Source: Clostridia bacterium (GTDB lineage Bacteria; Bacillota; Clostridia; Peptostreptococcales; JAAYPU01). From it: a DNA stretch of 64,000 nucleotides. The notes under the pieces are model-generated. The model saw only the letters and a list, made by a program, of their open reading frames with translations, did not search any database and was not told where the DNA came from. Shown one piece after another: positions 11,041 through 20,001 of this stretch. Made by a program: the position numbers and the translations under genes. Positions within the stretch are counted from its first letter, which is position 1. Every line of letters begins with the position of its first letter. The DNA is taken from positions 1 through 64,000 of the forward strand of contig JADQBM010000005.1 in NCBI GenBank assembly GCA_016278615.1, in the 5' to 3' direction.

Positions 11041-11679
11041 ATGGAACTGATTCGTTTAAATAATATTAATGTTCTCTATCAAAACACATGTGCATTAAAA
11101 GATATTAATATGGTCATTTATAAAGGAGATTACATCAATATAACAGGGCCCAACGGAGGAGGTAAAACCACTCTGTTGAAAATAATCATTGGTATGGTAA
11201 AGCCATTCTCGGGGCATATTTATTTCAGTGAACAATTGAAAATTGGATATGTACCTCAGCATACGGTTTTTGACAGATCATTTCCTATAAAAGCAGTGGA
11301 TGTGGTCATGATGGGGATGTTAAATAAACCCAAAAAGATTTTTCATGAATTTACCAAAGAAGAAATAAAAGAAGCAGAGAAAACAATGGATCAACTTGGC
11401 ATCTTATCCATAAAGAATGCTCAAATATCCAGCCTTTCGGGAGGACAACTTCAGAAAGTTCTTTTTTGTCGAGCGGTATTAACAAATCCCAATATCTTAG
11501 TATTAGATGAACCCGCTTCAAATTTAGATTTTGAATCCAGAGGTTTGATGAACGCGTATCTGGATGACATCAGTAAGAAAGTGACAATTGTGAAAGTAAG
11601 CCATGAAGAGAAAGTATCTACACTTGTAAATAAGATTGTTTATGTAAGTCAGAGTTTAAAAGTTGAGAACAGGGGATAG
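11041..11679 (+). CDS. Metal (Zn/Mn-type) ABC transporter ATP-binding protein
   Basis: Walker A GPNGGGKTTLLK, signature LSGGQLQKVLFCRA, Walker B ILVLDEPASNLD. RBS AAAAGGAG before ATG at 11041. Confidence 0.9.
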   Translation: MELIRLNNINVLYQNTCALKDINMVIYKGDYINITGPNGGGKTTLLKIIIGMVKPFSGHIYFSEQLKIGYVPQHTVFDRSFPIKAVDVVMMGMLNKPKKIFHEFTKEEIKEAEKTMDQLGILSIKNAQISSLSGGQLQKVLFCRAVLTNPNILVLDEPASNLDFESRGLMNAYLDDISKKVTIVKVSHEEKVSTLVNKIVYVSQSLKVENRG

Positions 11680-12110
11680 AAAGACAGATAAGAGATAAGA
11701 GATAAGAGATAAGAGATAAGAGATAAGAGATAAGAGATAAGAGATTAGGGGACAGGGGACAGAAAGATAGATAAGAGATAAGAGATAGGGATTAGGGATT
11801 AGAGATTAGAGAACAGGGGACAGAAAGATAGATAAGAGATAAGAGATAAGAGATTAGAGATTAGGGGACGGGGACAGAAAGACAGATAAGAGATAAGAGA
11901 TAGAGATTAGGGATTAGGGATTAGGGGACGGGGACAGAAAGACAGATAAGAGATAAGAGATAGAGATTAGGGATTAGGGATTAGGGGACAGGGGACAGAA
12001 AGATAGATAAGAGATAAAAGATAAAAGATAAAAGATAAAAGATAAAAGATAAAAGATAAAAGATAAAAGATAAGAGATAAGAGATAAGAGATAACAGATA
12101 AAAGATGTGT
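11673..12110. repeat. Higher-order tandem array of heptamers (GATAAGA / GATTAGG / GATAAAA) in about 60 bp supermonomers
   Basis: Positions 11881-11940 and 11941-12000 match over almost the whole 60 bp. (ATAAAAG)n runs at 12013-12070. Confidence 0.95.
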
Positions 12111-12111
12111 A

Positions 12112-12133
12112 GGGACGACCCTTGCGGTTGTCC
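12112..12133. repeat. REP-like palindrome GGGACGACCcttgcGGTTGTCC
   Basis: Imperfect stem-loop just upstream of the permease gene. Confidence 0.55.
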
Positions 12134-12159
12134 TTAGGGGAAAGATAAGGAGAATATTT

Positions 12160-12981
12160 ATGGTTGAGGCTTTTAAGTATACATTTATTCAAAATGCCTT
12201 TATGGGCGCCATCTTGGCAAGCATTGCATGTGGCATTATAGGGACTGTTATTTTAGAAAAAAAATTGGTTATGATGAGTGGTGGCATTGCCCACAGCTCT
12301 TTTGGAGGAATTGGCTTGGGGTATTATCTTTCCATAGAGCCTATTATAGGAGGATTGATTTTCTCAATTATTACTTCTATTAGTATTGTTCAAATTAAGG
12401 GGAAAACAAATGTCAATTCAGATGTCATTATAGGAATATTTTGGGCAGTTGGAATGGCGTTGGGAATTTTATTCATATCATTCATACCAGGCTATCCTCC
12501 AGATATGACTTCTTATCTTTTTGGGAACATACTCACCATTTCACGTTGGGATATTGCCTTTATGTTTATAATGGATATTCTTTTGCTATTTATATTCTCT
12601 TCATTATTTCATTATTGGCGTGCGTATTTATTTGATGATGAATTTTCAAGAACCATTGGTATTCCAGTTAAGCTATACGAGCACACTTTATATATACTCA
12701 TAGCCTGTGCCATAGTCATATTAATCAAAATCGTAGGGATTATTTTAGTGATTGCTCTGTTGACCATTCCCCCCGCTATAGCCAAGATGTTTTCTGATAG
12801 TCTTAAAAAAATGATGCTTTTATCAGTTTGGTTTGGAATTGTATTTTGTGTCACAGGATTTTTCGTATCCTATTTATATGATATTCCTTCCGGAGCAACC
12901 ATCATTCTTGTTGCAGGGGTCTTTTACTTTATAAGCATTCTTTTGGTGAGACCACTTTGGGGACATTCCTCAAAAGGATAG
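12160..12981 (+). CDS. Metal ABC transporter permease (ZnuB/MntB-type, ABC-3 family)
   Basis: Hydrophobic, MMSGGIAHSSFGGIGLGYYL and VGIILVIALLTIPPAIAKMFSDSLKKMMLLSV motifs. Confidence 0.9.
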   Translation: MVEAFKYTFIQNAFMGAILASIACGIIGTVILEKKLVMMSGGIAHSSFGGIGLGYYLSIEPIIGGLIFSIITSISIVQIKGKTNVNSDVIIGIFWAVGMALGILFISFIPGYPPDMTSYLFGNILTISRWDIAFMFIMDILLLFIFSSLFHYWRAYLFDDEFSRTIGIPVKLYEHTLYILIACAIVILIKIVGIILVIALLTIPPAIAKMFSDSLKKMMLLSVWFGIVFCVTGFFVSYLYDIPSGATIILVAGVFYFISILLVRPLWGHSSKG

Positions 12982-13011
12982 AGCCTAAAGCGAGAGGCGT
13001 GTCCCCTTTCC

Positions 13012-13308
13012 TTAAAGAACCAAAAAAGCAGCAACAACAGAAACTAAAACAGACAAAATCAATCCGCCTTTAAAAAATGAGCAGATACCTGCTGCCACAA
13101 TACCAATTATGGTCGCAAGTTGCATTTCTGTTGGGGCTTCTATTATGCCTCTTACAATTAAAGCACTTAAAGCGGTATAAGGAATATAAAGTAAAAATCG
13201 TTTTAATAATGGATTAATAGGGCGTTCAGTCATGGTTATAAGTGGGATTAGTCTTGGCAAATAGGTAACGGCCGTCATTCCAAAAATCAATGGCAAAAAA
13301 CTTTTCAT
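13012..13308 (-). CDS. azlD: AzlD family branched-chain amino acid transport protein
   Basis: Small 4-TM protein with AVTYLPRLIPL near the N-terminus; start overlaps the AzlC stop. Confidence 0.85.
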   Translation of the reverse strand: MKSFLPLIFGMTAVTYLPRLIPLITMTERPINPLLKRFLLYIPYTALSALIVRGIIEAPTEMQLATIIGIVAAGICSFFKGGLILSVLVSVVAAFLVL

Positions 13309-14048
13309 ATTTTGTCCTCCTCTATAGCTGAATCTTTTATAAAAAAGGCACCAGCTCCCGATGCGATTATAATAGTTCCTATCAAACTCCATGATGATGA
13401 AAAGAGATTAAAGTAAGATATGAAGATATATAAAAGTCCCGAAAAAACAGATAAACATAAAATAGGCATTGATTTTTTAGTTTCGGGTACCAATAATGCC
13501 ATAAACATGGCGTAAAGGCCAATACCTAAACTGTTCTGAACAGCCAGTGGCAATATGGACCCTATAAGATATCCCGTAATGGTGCCTATTACCCAAGAAG
13601 AATAGGATAGGCCGTAAAGGGTAAGTAAAAAAGGGACATTCAACTTTCTATTAATTAAAGAGGTTACAGAGAAAGATTCATCTGTCACACCAAAGGCGAT
13701 AAATAGTAGCCAATGTTTTTTAATTTCTTGTAAGCGCAAAGATAATGAAGCACTCATCATTAAATGCCTTAAATTAAGAAGAAAGGTAGCAATGATAATA
13801 TTGCCTGTACTAATACCGGCATTTATTAGATCCAAAGCCATAAACTGACTGGCACCTGCAAAAACAAATATTGAGAAGAAGCTGGTATCCCTAAAGGAAA
13901 TACCAATGTTTTTGGAGAGCATACCGAAAGCCATTGCTACAGGAAAATACCCGAAGATAAGGGGGATACTTGTAAGGACTCCTTGTTTAATGCTTGTAAA
14001 TATTGGCGTTTGATCTTTTTCAATCATTTTAAACCTCCTGTGTGACAT
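13305..14048 (-). CDS. azlC: AzlC family ABC-type branched-chain amino acid permease
   Basis: GVLTSIPLIFGYFPVAMAFGMLS, FAGASQFMALDLI and NLRHLMMSASLS motifs. Confidence 0.9.
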   Translation of the reverse strand: MSHRRFKMIEKDQTPIFTSIKQGVLTSIPLIFGYFPVAMAFGMLSKNIGISFRDTSFFSIFVFAGASQFMALDLINAGISTGNIIIATFLLNLRHLMMSASLSLRLQEIKKHWLLFIAFGVTDESFSVTSLINRKLNVPFLLTLYGLSYSSWVIGTITGYLIGSILPLAVQNSLGIGLYAMFMALLVPETKKSMPILCLSVFSGLLYIFISYFNLFSSSWSLIGTIIIASGAGAFFIKDSAIEEDKI

Positions 14049-14200
14049 GATTCATTGCCGAGTCTATTATCTATATGTAGGATTAAAGATTGCGCAGGAT
14101 AAAACTGTATGTTATATTAACCTCAAAAGGATGTTATAACAAGTTTATGTTTGATTATATAATTCTCGTGAATAAAATGCAAGAGGGAGGTTCTTAATTT

Positions 14201-14755
14201 ATGAAAGATTTAAATGCTATAGTGGCAAGCAATTTAAAGCTCATAAGAAAAGAGATGAAATTAAGCCTTGAGAAAGTAGCAAACATGACAGGTGTTAGCA
14301 AAGCAATGCTGAGGCAGATTGAAAATAGGGAATCCAGTCCTACCATCAATACCATATGGAAGATTGCTTCTGGGCTAAAAATACCCTATACCTCTATTAT
14401 TAATATGCCTCAGCCAGAAACCATGGTAGTCACTGGCTCAACTATAGAACCTCAAATCGAAGACAATGGCAGATATAAGGTATATTCAATCTTTCCTTCA
14501 GATAATGGTAGAAAATTTGAAATTTATATGCTGGAATTGGAAAAGGACGGTTTCTTTGACTCACAGACTCATGGAGCTGGCACTCAAGAGTTTGTCACCG
14601 TTTATGAGGGAACCTTATTAATTAAAGTGGATGATAAAGAATATCTTATAGAAAAAGGGGATTCCATTAGATTTAAAGCAGACCAAGCCCATACCTATAA
14701 AAACCCATCAGATGAGCTGACACGAATGAGTATGGTGATTTATTATGGAATATAA
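14201..14755 (+). CDS. XRE-family regulator with C-terminal cupin domain
   Basis: N-terminal HTH (LSLEKVANMTGVSKAMLRQIENRESSPTINTIWKIASGL) and a C-terminal cupin (EFVTVYEGTLLIKVDDKEYLIEKGDSIRFKADQAHTYKNP). Confidence 0.9.
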   Translation: MKDLNAIVASNLKLIRKEMKLSLEKVANMTGVSKAMLRQIENRESSPTINTIWKIASGLKIPYTSIINMPQPETMVVTGSTIEPQIEDNGRYKVYSIFPSDNGRKFEIYMLELEKDGFFDSQTHGAGTQEFVTVYEGTLLIKVDDKEYLIEKGDSIRFKADQAHTYKNPSDELTRMSMVIYYGI

Positions 14756-14932
14756 GTTAAAGGAAAAATCTAAAATTTCTTCAAAAGGTAAAGAACATTT
14801 GTTGAATAATTAGAAGAGAATGTAGAAGATATTAAATAGAAGCTATTTAATAATGATGGTTAAGGGAAATATAAGGATCGATAGAGGGGCAGAGACTTGC
14901 CTTACAAAAGAAGTGCCATGAGAGGAGCGATT

Positions 14933-16333
14933 ATGGAAAAAATGAAAACCTATTTTACCCGCATGGGTGATGGTTCAGGCGTGCATATGACAGAGGGAAC
15001 TATTCGTGAAGACTTAGAGGCAGGGACCAGAGAAGCTGCTAGATGCGGAAAAATTCCAAAGTTATCAAAGGATGAGTTGGATTATTTGTATGAAATCATT
15101 GTTACGCCGACGAATGTTATTGGAGTAAAAAGAGGGATGGAAGTTGTGACAACGTCTGAATCGGGTTGTTTTAAGCTAAATTATCAAGCACACATTCCAA
15201 TGGATAGAACCACATCTGCTTTAGTGAATGAAAGGGTGCTCTGCTTAGATTCAGTGGACATTGGGAACATTGATTATAGCTATAGATCAGTAAAGCCTAT
15301 TTTGCACGATGAGGCCAAGATCATGGAAATGGTACAATCTCAAGCAATTTTTCCGGTGCTATATGGTGGTATGCCCGATCTTGGGCGCTATACCAAACCT
15401 AATGGTCCAGTTGATAATTGGTCAGAATTATTGCCCCTTGGAAAAATAAATGAAGCTAGGGCAGCTCAGGAAGAAGCAGTGGAGTATGCTGTCAAAGATC
15501 TTGTTTACATAGCTGAAGGCATGATCGCAGCAGGTGCAGATGGTATGCTTTTTGATACTTGTGGGGCTTCAGGAGATGCAGATTTTCTTGCTGCATTAAA
15601 AGCAATTGAATTAATAAAACAAAAATTCCCGGACTTTGGGATAGAGATTGGAATGGCAGGCGAGTTCGTCATGGGGATGCACGGAAATCTAAAATATGAA
15701 GGAACCCGTCTTGCGGGATTATATCCCCATAAACAGGTGAAACAAGCAGAAAAAGCTGGGGCCAATATCTTTAGCCCAGTAATCAATACCAATAGTAATA
15801 TGTCGTTTCCATGGAATATTTCTAGAGCAGTTACTTTTGTAAAAGCCTGTGTGGAGGATTCCAATATTCCAATACATCCGAACATGGGTATGGGAATGGG
15901 TGGCACACCAATGACAACAGTACCTGCGGTAGACGCTGCTTCAAGAGCGGTTAAAGCTATGGTGGAAATTGCTAAGATAGACGGATTGTTGATAGGTACT
16001 GGAGATCCTTTCGGTAATGAAGCTATTCATGAGACAGCCGCAGGCATGGGAGGAATACGTACTGCCGGAGATTTGGTGTTACGTCTACAACTCGCAAAAA
16101 GCATGAGACTAATAGAAGCAAAAAAATATGTTGCCGAAAAATTAGGTGTGACACCTATTGAACTCTGTGATTGCTTGGTTATGCAAGATATTCGAGAGAC
16201 ACTGGATATAGGATATTCGATGCCTACAGATGGAGCGGCCAAGGGCATCGAAGCAAAGTTCCGTATAGCAGATATTTTAGATATCAAAATTAACTCAGTG
16301 GAACGTTTTAAGAGGAAAATATTAAAACTATAA
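14933..16333 (+). CDS. MtbB-like (dimethylamine:corrinoid methyltransferase) homolog lacking pyrrolysine
   Basis: Co-linear with remembered archaeal MtbB: RMGDGSGVHMT, HGNLKYEGTRLAGLYPHKQ, NISRAVTFVKA, RAVKAMVEIAKIDGLLIGTGDPFG, LDIKINSVERFKRKI. TTG Leu at 15989-15991 falls where Pyl is expected. Confidence 0.85.
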   Translation: MEKMKTYFTRMGDGSGVHMTEGTIREDLEAGTREAARCGKIPKLSKDELDYLYEIIVTPTNVIGVKRGMEVVTTSESGCFKLNYQAHIPMDRTTSALVNERVLCLDSVDIGNIDYSYRSVKPILHDEAKIMEMVQSQAIFPVLYGGMPDLGRYTKPNGPVDNWSELLPLGKINEARAAQEEAVEYAVKDLVYIAEGMIAAGADGMLFDTCGASGDADFLAALKAIELIKQKFPDFGIEIGMAGEFVMGMHGNLKYEGTRLAGLYPHKQVKQAEKAGANIFSPVINTNSNMSFPWNISRAVTFVKACVEDSNIPIHPNMGMGMGGTPMTTVPAVDAASRAVKAMVEIAKIDGLLIGTGDPFGNEAIHETAAGMGGIRTAGDLVLRLQLAKSMRLIEAKKYVAEKLGVTPIELCDCLVMQDIRETLDIGYSMPTDGAAKGIEAKFRIADILDIKINSVERFKRKILKL

Positions 16334-16464
16334 AGGAAGACATCTTATTAGTAGAGAGCTTAGTAGGTCTGACTGAACAATTATGTTTCTCATAACCATC
16401 TGCTTTCTCAAGCTAATATTCTATGTTATAATCACCTTAAACATATGAAATGTTTTAAAAATGA

Positions 16465-16995
16465 ATGATTATGAGGCTATTTGAGATGAATAACTATGAT
16501 TTAATGATAGAAGAGTTAAAGAACTTGGAGAAGATCGCCATTGCATTGGAAGTTGAATCTTTTCCCATATACTTTTTGGGTGGCTCAGCCTGTATTTTAG
16601 GAAAATATACAGATCGAGCTACGAGAGATTTTGATTTTATTGACCTTGAGTATTCGGCAAGGTTAGGAAAAGTGTTCAGGTATTTAGGTGATTTTGACAT
16701 ACTGGAATATGAAAGTACGATTCTTTCGCCTTTCTATAAAGATAGAGCCATTAGATTGGAACAATTCCAATATTTAAGAGTATTCATTTTATCCAGAGAA
16801 GATATAATAGTCAGTAAAATTATACGAATGGATACCAAAGATATTGAAGATATCAATTTACTTATTAAGCAAAGTGACAAAAATCTCATTTCACAAATCA
16901 TCAATGAAGTATTACAACGGAAAGATCTTTACCAAACTAAGAAGAGTGCCTTAATTAAAAAGTTACCTTTCTTCAAGGAGAGATATGATGTTTAG
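16465..16995 (+). CDS. DUF6036-like nucleotidyltransferase-fold protein
   Basis: YFLGGSACILGKYTDRATRDFDFIDLEY and a following FILSREDIIVSKIIRMDTKDIEDINLL pattern. Confidence 0.6.
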   Translation: MIMRLFEMNNYDLMIEELKNLEKIAIALEVESFPIYFLGGSACILGKYTDRATRDFDFIDLEYSARLGKVFRYLGDFDILEYESTILSPFYKDRAIRLEQFQYLRVFILSREDIIVSKIIRMDTKDIEDINLLIKQSDKNLISQIINEVLQRKDLYQTKKSALIKKLPFFKERYDV

Positions 16996-17350
16996 AATTT
17001 TTTGTGAGAGTTATGATAATTATATTGCACAGTATAAAGATGCAGCATGTCAAAGTGAATATCGGTTTAAGATTGCGCAGCCCCTTAAGTTAATTAAGGA
17101 TGTAGATGAATATGAGACGGGAAAAAGGTATAACACCTTAGAATATAAACAATTAAGCGATTTGCTTTTCTATATGCAGGAGCAAATAGAAACGTTTCCA
17201 AAGTTAAAAGCTTTTTTATGGACGTTGGAATCTAGAGATATAAAAGGGTACTACTTTGGAATCGTTCCAAAAGAAGATTTGATAGAGCAAGTTAAACTTG
17301 TAAACATGTTTCTAAACTTGTTGTATTGGGATAATAAAACTTATAATTGA
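16985..17350 (+). CDS. Hypothetical protein, overlapping partner of the upstream nucleotidyltransferase-like gene
   Basis: 121 aa ORF overlapping the upstream gene by about 10 bp; no family recognised. Confidence 0.6.
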   Translation: MMFRIFCESYDNYIAQYKDAACQSEYRFKIAQPLKLIKDVDEYETGKRYNTLEYKQLSDLLFYMQEQIETFPKLKAFLWTLESRDIKGYYFGIVPKEDLIEQVKLVNMFLNLLYWDNKTYN

Positions 17351-17370
17351 TTTATTTAAAAATGAAGTAT

Positions 17371-17391
17371 AACCGCCCTACTGGGCGGTTA
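17371..17391 (+). terminator. Rho-independent terminator
   Basis: AACCGCCCtactGGGCGGTTATTATT. Confidence 0.75.
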
Positions 17392-17428
17392 TTATTAGTG
17401 TTCACTGTAAAATCATTATTTTTTAGAA

Positions 17429-18652
17429 CTATATTTCTTTGACTTCTACATCTAAGGTAATATCTAATTTGGCGGCCATACTCAAGTAGTAATCTACTTG
17501 CTCAAAGGTTAACATATCTGAAGAGATTAACCCAGTTTGGAAGATTTGATCGTCAACGAACATTTTAGTGAATAAAGCGCCGCCTTGCCCGGTCAAGTAT
17601 GTTTCTCCAGTAAGCTTAGACTTTTCAAATGCTTCAACACATCCAAGAGAATTAACATATGTTTCTACCATTACTTTTTTACCGTCTTTCATTCCGACAG
17701 CTTCAATAAGCATTGCACCTGTATCAGATTCAAGACCTTCATCTAAAATCTCTTTGATTTCAGATTCATATTTAGGAGCAGGAGGTGTAAGAGATTTTGT
17801 TATGTCCAATGGAACAATTTCAGTCCCATTAACATTAATTGATTCTTGTGAGAGCATTCCCATTTTATATAACAGTTCTGCTATTTCTACACCTGACCCA
17901 CCATATTTAAAGAAAACTTCTTTTACACCTAAAAAGAATTCATCAGAGTGGATTCCCATTTGAACGGGTTCTTCATGAGAATGCTCTACTAATCTAATGG
18001 GCTGGTCAATCCCTTTAAATCTTTTCATTATGGGTAAAGAGAAGGGTCCATTCTGTACAAGTTCACCACCAGTAAAACAAAATGGGTTTTCAGTCATGTC
18101 TTTATATGCAACTTCTGGTGACCACCAGAAAGGCAAGAAACGTTTAGCTTCTACACCTTCATAGACATACATATAGATGCTGTCGCAAGAATCCAGATAA
18201 CGCATTGCATTTCTTGCTGCGACACAAATGATTCCTGGTGCAGAGCCCGTACAAGTTAATGCTGTTTTACCTATCTCTTTAAATCGATTATTCATATCTC
18301 CTGTAAGCAATTTCCGTAGAAGGTCTGACCAATGGTAACCGTTGGCCTCGGGAGCTGCAAAATCTTGATAATTTGTTTTAACTTCCAGAGCAGCTTCCAT
18401 CACATTTAACCCAAATTGTATTGGAAGAGCATTTACAATTAAATCTACGCCTTTTGCAATACTAACAATATCTGCTACCTTATTTGCATCTACTGGTACG
18501 CCTTTTCCTTTTTGAAGAATTTTAACCAATTCTTCAACGGCTTTTGGATCATAGTCCGCGCATATTATCTCCGATACGTTTGGATCCTCATCCATGCGCT
18601 GCGCGACGGTAGAGCCTTGAGCTCCAGTACCTAATATCAATATCTTTTTCAT
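17429..18652 (-). CDS. Saccharopine dehydrogenase-like NAD(P)-binding protein (copy 1)
   Basis: MKKILILGTGAQGSTVAQRMDEDPNVSEIICADYD Rossmann start; full-length similar to the 31666-32886 product. Confidence 0.85.
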   Translation of the reverse strand: MKKILILGTGAQGSTVAQRMDEDPNVSEIICADYDPKAVEELVKILQKGKGVPVDANKVADIVSIAKGVDLIVNALPIQFGLNVMEAALEVKTNYQDFAAPEANGYHWSDLLRKLLTGDMNNRFKEIGKTALTCTGSAPGIICVAARNAMRYLDSCDSIYMYVYEGVEAKRFLPFWWSPEVAYKDMTENPFCFTGGELVQNGPFSLPIMKRFKGIDQPIRLVEHSHEEPVQMGIHSDEFFLGVKEVFFKYGGSGVEIAELLYKMGMLSQESINVNGTEIVPLDITKSLTPPAPKYESEIKEILDEGLESDTGAMLIEAVGMKDGKKVMVETYVNSLGCVEAFEKSKLTGETYLTGQGGALFTKMFVDDQIFQTGLISSDMLTFEQVDYYLSMAAKLDITLDVEVKEI

Positions 18653-18819
18653 AAATTCCCACCACCATTTTTTATTTGCGAATTACCGGATAACTACTTA
18701 TATATAAAATTATATGACGGGAGGATGCTCCCTTCAAGCCACTGCATTATTTGCTGAATTGTGTATTGAGTTGTGTACTATATTGACATTTTAGCCATAT
18801 TCCTTATTTTTTTCTAACC

Positions 18820-18912
18820 TTCAGATGAAGCCCTAACACAAAACCTGTGGTTTTGATGTAGGGCTCATACAGTAATTCTCCAATCTTTGATTGATAAGAA
18901 TTTTTCAGTTGG
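18820..18912 (-). repeat. Multi-hairpin interspersed repeat, copy B
   Basis: Reverse complement reads AATTCTTATCAATCAAAGATTGGAGAATTACTGTATGAGCCCTACATCAAAACCACAGGTTTTGTGTTAGGGCTTCATCTGAAG. Confidence 0.9.
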
Positions 18913-19027
18913 CGTTTAAAACTCCACCTGAAGCTAAGAACTCTGTTTATAAAGTGGCGGGATTATTGAAGTTTTGAATTTGTAATGGTATGATAATAGA
19001 TAGGAAGTCGATAATGGGGGACATTAT

Positions 19028-19999
19028 ATGATTGTTGAAGAGATAAACAAACTGAAAGATTTACATATAAATACTTTTCTATGCAGCGTTAAAAGTTACC
19101 CTAAACATAGGCATGATTTTCATGAGATTATTTTTGTAATAGAAGGGTCTGTAAATATTCAGAGTGCATGTTTCAATTATCATCTTACAAAAGGAGATAT
19201 ATTTATTTTTGATACAGATGAACTCCATAGTATATTTGAAACAGAAGAAGAAAACCTCCTTTTGATTTTCCAACTGGATCCCTATCCTTACTTAACCCTT
19301 TTTCCAAAATTAGATTACTATGATTTTGTATGTGATTCGTATTCGGATACAAATAAGAGTTATATAGAGCTTAGAAATTTACAATCTTCTTTGGCAAATA
19401 TAATGCTACTTGTACAACAAAAACCAGATGCACAGGATTTAATAGAAGCATCTACTGTAAAACTTATTGAAATATTAATTAATGATTTTCAATTTATTTA
19501 TATTGACCAAACCGGATACCGCAGCAATAGCACCTTTAAAAATAATTCTGTTCAGATGGAAAGAATATTTATTATACTGAAATACATCTATAGAAACTAT
19601 AAACAAAAAATTGATATAGACAGGTTGTCAAATATGCTTCATTTAGAAAAGTCCTATATATCACGCCTGTTTAGAATTGGAACCGGCCTTAGCATGACAG
19701 ATTACTTATGTTTTCTTCGTGTAAAACACTCCGAATCCCTCTTAATAAGTTCGGCTATTTCCATTGATGAGATTGCTTTTACGTTTGGATTTTCTTCTAA
19801 AAGATACTATGTTAAGCATTTTAAGAAATGGTATAAGATGAAACCTGCTTTGTATAGAGAAAACTATACAAAGCAAATGAACGAAATACCCAATGAAGTG
19901 CAATATTATGAAATGGATTATGACAAGGCATTAGAAAGTTTAAAGGCCTTTCAACTTGAAGAGAAAAAAGGGGAGGTGCCAGAGGTCTCCCCATACTGA
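19028..19999 (+). CDS. AraC-family regulator with N-terminal cupin
   Basis: HRHDFHEIIFVIEGSVNIQ sensor and C-terminal IDRLSNMLHLEKSYISRLFRIGTGLSMTDYL...DEIAFTFGFSSKRYYVKHFKKWYKMKPALYR. Confidence 0.9.
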   Translation: MIVEEINKLKDLHINTFLCSVKSYPKHRHDFHEIIFVIEGSVNIQSACFNYHLTKGDIFIFDTDELHSIFETEEENLLLIFQLDPYPYLTLFPKLDYYDFVCDSYSDTNKSYIELRNLQSSLANIMLLVQQKPDAQDLIEASTVKLIEILINDFQFIYIDQTGYRSNSTFKNNSVQMERIFIILKYIYRNYKQKIDIDRLSNMLHLEKSYISRLFRIGTGLSMTDYLCFLRVKHSESLLISSAISIDEIAFTFGFSSKRYYVKHFKKWYKMKPALYRENYTKQMNEIPNEVQYYEMDYDKALESLKAFQLEEKKGEVPEVSPY

Positions 20000-20001
20000 T
20001 T

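Noticed and set aside
11673-12110. CRISPR-like array
   Set aside because: Repeats are contiguous short heptamers with no unique spacers and no cas genes.
11974-12192. Minus-strand ORF encoding YLLSFIFYLLSF repeats
   Set aside because: Translation of the heptamer repeat; no start context and overlaps the permease start.
14933-16333. Pyrrolysine-containing gene read through a TAG
   Set aside because: The frame has no internal TAG; the expected position is TTG.
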